IMG/VR virus record: IMGVR_UViG_3300048037_000007
Coordinates: 1-31,666 of that record
Strand: one strand, 5' to 3'
Length of the DNA stretch: 31,666 nt
Origin: a virus
Part shown: positions 29,125-31,666 of the stretch, piece after piece
How the letters are laid out: each line of letters starts with the position of its first letter
How positions within the stretch are numbered: the stretch's first letter is position 1
The notes under the pieces: model-generated
What the model was told of the DNA's origin: nothing
Seen by the model: the letters and a program-made list of their open reading frames with translations, nothing else
Database searches by the model: none
Program-made: the position numbers and the translations under genes

Positions 29125-29950
29125 AATAGAATCACTAAAGAAGTTTGAATATAAACAAAAAGGTCAGGCTCTTATTTATAAAGATATACCCAATCAGGAC
29201 TATCATGCTGGCGTAGGAGTTAGCTCTAGTTACATTAGAAGGTTTGGTCAGTCTCAGCTTCATGCTGTTGAGCATAAGCAAGAGGAATCACCAGCATTAA
29301 AGTTTGGAACAGCAGCTCATGCTTTATTAGTAGAAGGACAAGAAGCATTTGATAAAGAGGTCAGAGTAATTACAGGATCACCTTATACCAAAGCATATAA
29401 AGAAGAGAAGGCTGAATATGAAGAAGCTGGTTATATAGTCCTAAAAGAAGATGATGCAAAAGTTATACAAGGCATGAAGGACAATATGATCTATGAGGGT
29501 AATGCTTATCTAAATGCAAAAGGCAAGATAGCAGAAGCTAGTGTTTACTGGTATGAAGATGATGTGCTTTGTAAATGTAGACCTGATTTAATGTGTCCAC
29601 CTTTAGATGCACCTAATTCAGATAACAAGATTGTGATAGTAGATTATAAGACTACACAATCATGCGAACCTTATGCTTTTAGTAATTCAGTTAAGAAGTA
29701 CAGCTATGATATGCAAGCATCATTTTATAGAAGAGGATTGCAAATGGCTGGATATGAAGTCATTGATTTCTTATTCATAGCTCAAGAGAAAGTACATCCT
29801 TATGCATCTAAGGTATTTAGAATCACAAAAGAACAAATGGATTATGGCTGGACTATGATGGAGAGATATCTGAATGATTATAAAGAATATCAGAAGGGTA
29901 AACCTCTTAGTATTTACAACAGTCCTAATGTTGTGGATTTGGTGTTGTAA
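29117..29950 (+). CDS. RecE-like PD-(D/E)XK exonuclease, 277 aa
   Basis: A 277-residue nuclease of the exodeoxyribonuclease VIII/PDDEXK family, which resects DNA ends for recombination. Family signs: DIPNQDYHAGVGVSSSYIRR (about 23-42), FGTAAHALL (63-71), Glu140 (AEAS), CRPDLM (154-159), VDYKTT (175-180, Asp176 and Lys178) and QASFYRRGL (200-208). GAGG precedes the ATG. No RecT, Redbeta or Erf-type annealing protein is recognisable; the SSB-like protein or an unknown gene may fill that role. Confidence 0.85.
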   Translation: MIKIESLKKFEYKQKGQALIYKDIPNQDYHAGVGVSSSYIRRFGQSQLHAVEHKQEESPALKFGTAAHALLVEGQEAFDKEVRVITGSPYTKAYKEEKAEYEEAGYIVLKEDDAKVIQGMKDNMIYEGNAYLNAKGKIAEASVYWYEDDVLCKCRPDLMCPPLDAPNSDNKIVIVDYKTTQSCEPYAFSNSVKKYSYDMQASFYRRGLQMAGYEVIDFLFIAQEKVHPYASKVFRITKEQMDYGWTMMERYLNDYKEYQKGKPLSIYNSPNVVDLVL

Positions 29951-30100
29951 GTAAGGGCAAATAGATATATGAGAGTATTTAGATTTATGGAGAGTTTATC
30001 AATTGCCCTTGAGATTAGTATAAGGGTTTTTGGAAGAGTAGGTAATAAAGTTCTAGCTTTATTATCAAATTAATATTAATATAAAAAACGGAGAGTCATT
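29951..30100 (+). other. Structured gap between exonuclease and RHH gene
   Basis: This 150-bp stretch holds two perfect inverted repeats: AAGGGCAA (29953-29960) with TTGCCCTT (30003-30010), and TAATAAAG (30043-30050) with CTTTATTA (30057-30064) around the 6-nt loop TTCTAG. A frame ATG 29969 to TAA 30071-30073 (34 codons, weak ribosome site) also spans it; the hairpins and poor start make coding less likely. It may be an RNA element, such as a leader controlling the RHH operon, or a small RNA. Confidence 0.45.
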
Positions 30101-30262
30101 ATGGACGAAAAAACAAAAAAGGCACTGTGGATTCCTGAAGAATTACATAAGGATATCAAAATCTTTGCCATCAAAAATAATATGAACATTGAATCTGCTA
30201 CTCAGTTGATACTGAAGCTAGGCATGGTTTCCTATAAGGAGAACAATCATGGGTCAAAATAA
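30101..30262 (+). CDS. Ribbon-helix-helix-like DNA-binding protein, 53 aa
   Basis: ATG 30101 with GGAG upstream. The 53-residue product has a short strand (KKALWIPEELHKDIKIFAIK) followed by two helices (NMNIESATQLILKLGM), the layout of Arc/MetJ-type ribbon-helix-helix repressors. It probably regulates phage transcription, possibly from its own structured upstream region. Its final codons overlap the next gene by 14 nt. Confidence 0.65.
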   Translation: MDEKTKKALWIPEELHKDIKIFAIKNNMNIESATQLILKLGMVSYKENNHGSK

Positions 30263-30413
30263 AGCAGCAGTAGAGAAGCGTAGAAAAGAATTAGAACAAG
30301 AAAAGCTAGATAAGCAAATTAAAACATATTATTTCCAAAAGGGTGCTGGTAAGCATTATAGAGAAATAACTTATATGAGTGGCAAAGTAGTTAGGACTGA
30401 TTACGATGCTTGA
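30249..30413 (+). CDS. Small basic protein, 54 aa
   Basis: ATG 30249, with AAGGAG 7 nt upstream, encodes 54 residues: MGQNKAAVEKRRKELEQEKL, then a basic C-terminal part with a YYFQKGAGKHYREI segment. The first half is a charged helix. Unknown function; nucleic-acid contact is possible from the charge. It overlaps the next frame by 8 nt. Confidence 0.5.
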   Translation: MGQNKAAVEKRRKELEQEKLDKQIKTYYFQKGAGKHYREITYMSGKVVRTDYDA

Positions 30414-30513
30414 GTGGATTCTATATTTTATTGCAGGAATATTTGGATTAGTATTTATAGGAATCATTTTAAGTGTATTAGCATTTATATATGTAATTAG
30501 AGAGTTGGATTAA
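30406..30513 (+). CDS. Tiny membrane protein, 35 aa
   Basis: A 35-residue frame, almost all one hydrophobic helix: MLEWILYFIAGIFGLVFIGI and a second hydrophobic part, ending IRELD. It overlaps the preceding gene by 8 nt and the next ATG by one base. No clear Shine-Dalgarno, so translation would be coupled. A second single-helix microprotein in the same operon as 28593. Confidence 0.45.
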   Translation: MLEWILYFIAGIFGLVFIGIILSVLAFIYVIRELD

Positions 30514-30947
30514 TGGTAAACAGTAGAAATAAAGGTGCAGCATTTGAGAGAGTTATAGTTAATAAACTTAATGCAGTTTTAGAAGATAAGGGTTTAGAGG
30601 AGAGAGTAAAAAGAAATCTTGACCAATATCAAACTAAAGGTATGGCTGATATTTATTTCAGGAACTTTGCTATTGAATGTAAGAGATATAAGAACAATGG
30701 TAAGCAAAACATTTACAAGAACGAATGGTGGCAACAAGCAATAGATAGTGCTGGTGATAACTTGATTCCTATATTGATATACAAGTTTGACAGAAGAAGC
30801 ATTATGGCTGTAATACCATTGTTTCTATTTAATCAATTTGAACAACCAAACTGGCAGTGTGCATATATGTGTCCTCTATCAGATATATGCGAAAGGTTAG
30901 ATGAAATCATACAAAAGGCAGATGGATTTAAACAGCTACCTGCTTGA
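30513..30947 (+). CDS. Holliday-junction resolvase-like nuclease (Hjc type), 144 aa
   Basis: A 144-residue PD-(D/E)XK nuclease. NKGAAFERVIVNKLN gives Glu12, KGMADIYF gives Asp46, and FAIECKRYK gives Glu55-Cys-Lys57, the Hjc/archaeal resolvase pattern. It would cut branched DNA so that replicated concatemers can be packaged. GAGAG lies before the ATG. It overlaps the following small gene by 47 nt in another frame. Confidence 0.78.
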   Translation: MVNSRNKGAAFERVIVNKLNAVLEDKGLEERVKRNLDQYQTKGMADIYFRNFAIECKRYKNNGKQNIYKNEWWQQAIDSAGDNLIPILIYKFDRRSIMAVIPLFLFNQFEQPNWQCAYMCPLSDICERLDEIIQKADGFKQLPA

Positions 30948-31110
30948 GCAGGACTTTGAAGATTATTGTAGGTTCGCCTATGAAAAGATACAAAGTGCTT
31001 GCGAATTTCTCGGAATTATAAATGACGAGGATTATGAAAGTTTTAAGGAAAGGTGTTATACCCAACTTGAAGCTGATTATTTAAACAGTATTGAGAAAAC
31101 AATACATTAA
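30901..31110 (+). CDS. Hypothetical acidic protein, 69 aa
   Basis: A 69-residue acidic helical protein, MKSYKRQMDLNSYLLEQDFE onward. The start is uncertain: ATG 30901 has AAGG close upstream, while ATG 30922 would give 62 residues. It overlaps the resolvase gene by 47 nt. No family recognised. It is the last gene before the SSB-like gene. Confidence 0.5.
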   Translation: MKSYKRQMDLNSYLLEQDFEDYCRFAYEKIQSACEFLGIINDEDYESFKERCYTQLEADYLNSIEKTIH

Positions 31111-31127
31111 TATGGAGATAATATACT

Positions 31128-31666
31128 ATGGATATATTAGGTGGGATGAGTAATCCCAATAGTGAGAGTCAGCAAGTTTATCTTGCTTTTAAAACCATGC
31201 AGCAAAAGTTTTTTGCTAATGGTGAAACTCCAGTTGAATTTCAATATCTACAGCTTGATCCTGCTACCTTTAAAAGTGGCTGGGGTCGTTATACAAAAGC
31301 TGAAGGTTTTGAATATCACTGGGATGATAAATTTGGTGTAGTTAGTTCTAAACCAGCAGAGGATTTTAAAAGAGCATTTAGTGCTTGGGTATTTCCTCAA
31401 GGAGCACAACATGCTTACTTATGGCAAAGATTTACCTACGCTGAAACAAGTGCATTTAACAGCCTATTAGCTACATTTTGGAATCAAATGGATACATCAT
31501 CTGATTCTCTTCCAGTAGTTAAGTTTGAAGGATCAAAACCTATTCAAGTAGGAATGGGTAATTCTTCTGAGCTAACGTTTAGCTTTGCTAAATTTGCACC
31601 AAGAAGTCCTGAGTTTGTAATACCAAGTTGGTATACAGATCAGGAAGCACCAGTAGAGGACACATT
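31128..31666 (+). CDS. SSB-like protein, N-terminal part (continues at position 1)
   Basis: ATG 31128 has GGAG 10 nt upstream. The frame continues through the window end and, after removing the 168-bp overlap, into 1-253, giving 207 residues. The N-terminal half (SESQQVYLAFKTMQQKFFAN, with aromatic-rich SGWGRYTKAEGFEYHWDD) is unfamiliar, but the full protein ends in the SSB-type DDDIPF tail. A small hairpin TGGGAT/ATCCCA (31142-31158) lies 12 nt inside the coding sequence. See the left-edge entry for the C-terminal portion. Confidence 0.75.
   Translation, partial: MDILGGMSNPNSESQQVYLAFKTMQQKFFANGETPVEFQYLQLDPATFKSGWGRYTKAEGFEYHWDDKFGVVSSKPAEDFKRAFSAWVFPQGAQHAYLWQRFTYAETSAFNSLLATFWNQMDTSSDSLPVVKFEGSKPIQVGMGNSSELTFSFAKFAPRSPEFVIPSWYTDQEAPVEDT
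31499..31666. repeat. Terminal overlap, right copy
   Basis: Matches 1-168 with one mismatch (C at 31540, T at 42), changing a Pro codon to Leu in the SSB-like gene. The overlap shows the genome is complete. Confidence 0.93.

Noticed and set aside
29969-30073. 34-codon frame in the structured gap
   Set aside because: No good Shine-Dalgarno, and it overlaps two perfect inverted repeats; retained only as an alternative.
1-31498. tRNA genes, CRISPR arrays, integrase or attachment sites
   Set aside because: No cloverleaf-like segments, regularly spaced direct repeats or recombinase motifs were found in the gaps, which are nearly all under 150 bp.

Overview
This window is one complete, circularly closing genome of a small tailed bacteriophage (Caudoviricetes, siphovirus-type, lambda-like virion). 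The last 168 bases (31499-31666) repeat the first 168 (1-168) with one mismatch, so the unique unit is about 31,498 bp and one gene runs across the junction. Every gene I can support is on the + strand. Genes are packed with 1-20 nt overlaps, and base composition is AT-rich (about one third G+C by eye). I see no tRNA, rRNA, CRISPR array or insertion sequence, and no integrase, CI-type repressor, DNA polymerase or RNA polymerase. The phage is therefore probably strictly lytic and relies on host polymerases. The host is inferred, not shown: an AT-rich Gram-negative bacterium. Several small proteins resemble families I remember from uncultured marine phages, so a marine alphaproteobacterium is a reasonable guess.

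Layout. 31128-31498 plus 1-253: an SSB-like protein with the acidic DDDIPF tail. 253-2199: a TOPRIM primase/AAA helicase. 2200-2328: a G/A-rich repeat and hairpin region, a candidate replication origin. 2329-5180: a hypothetical gene, a PP-loop PAPS-reductase-like enzyme, several small proteins (DUF3310-like, small HTH) and a minor-tail-like protein. 5181-5272: a non-coding gap that is the candidate cos site. 5273-7538: Nu1/GpA-type terminase. 7625-14797: head and neck genes (gpW-like protein, portal, a protease-major capsid fusion, two tandem gpFII-like proteins, tail terminator, tail tube, and tail assembly chaperones joined by a -1 frameshift). 14790-25151: tape measure, distal tail/hub proteins, a gpJ-like hub and a long repeat-rich tail fibre. 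25200-27462: lysis region with holin candidates and GH24 lysozyme. 27428-31110: three PD-(D/E)XK nucleases, an RHH protein and many tiny genes behind a consensus-like promoter at 27889-27918.

How it works together. Linearised at the candidate cos site, the order becomes terminase, head, tail, lysis, nuclease/recombination, SSB, primase-helicase, small genes, as in lambda-like genomes. Replication would use the phage primase-helicase and SSB-like protein with host polymerase. The RecE-like exonuclease and Hjc-like resolvase would handle recombination and branched concatemers before terminase packaging.

Most notable features: a capsid gene carrying three modules (a small N-terminal module, an S78-type protease and an HK97-fold capsid) with well-spaced internal in-frame ribosome binding sites; a textbook A AAA AAC slip site before the chaperone stop; a tandem duplication of the head-tail joining gene; a GH24 lysozyme with Cys in place of the catalytic Asp; an EF-hand loop in the tail hub; and two structured intergenic regions.
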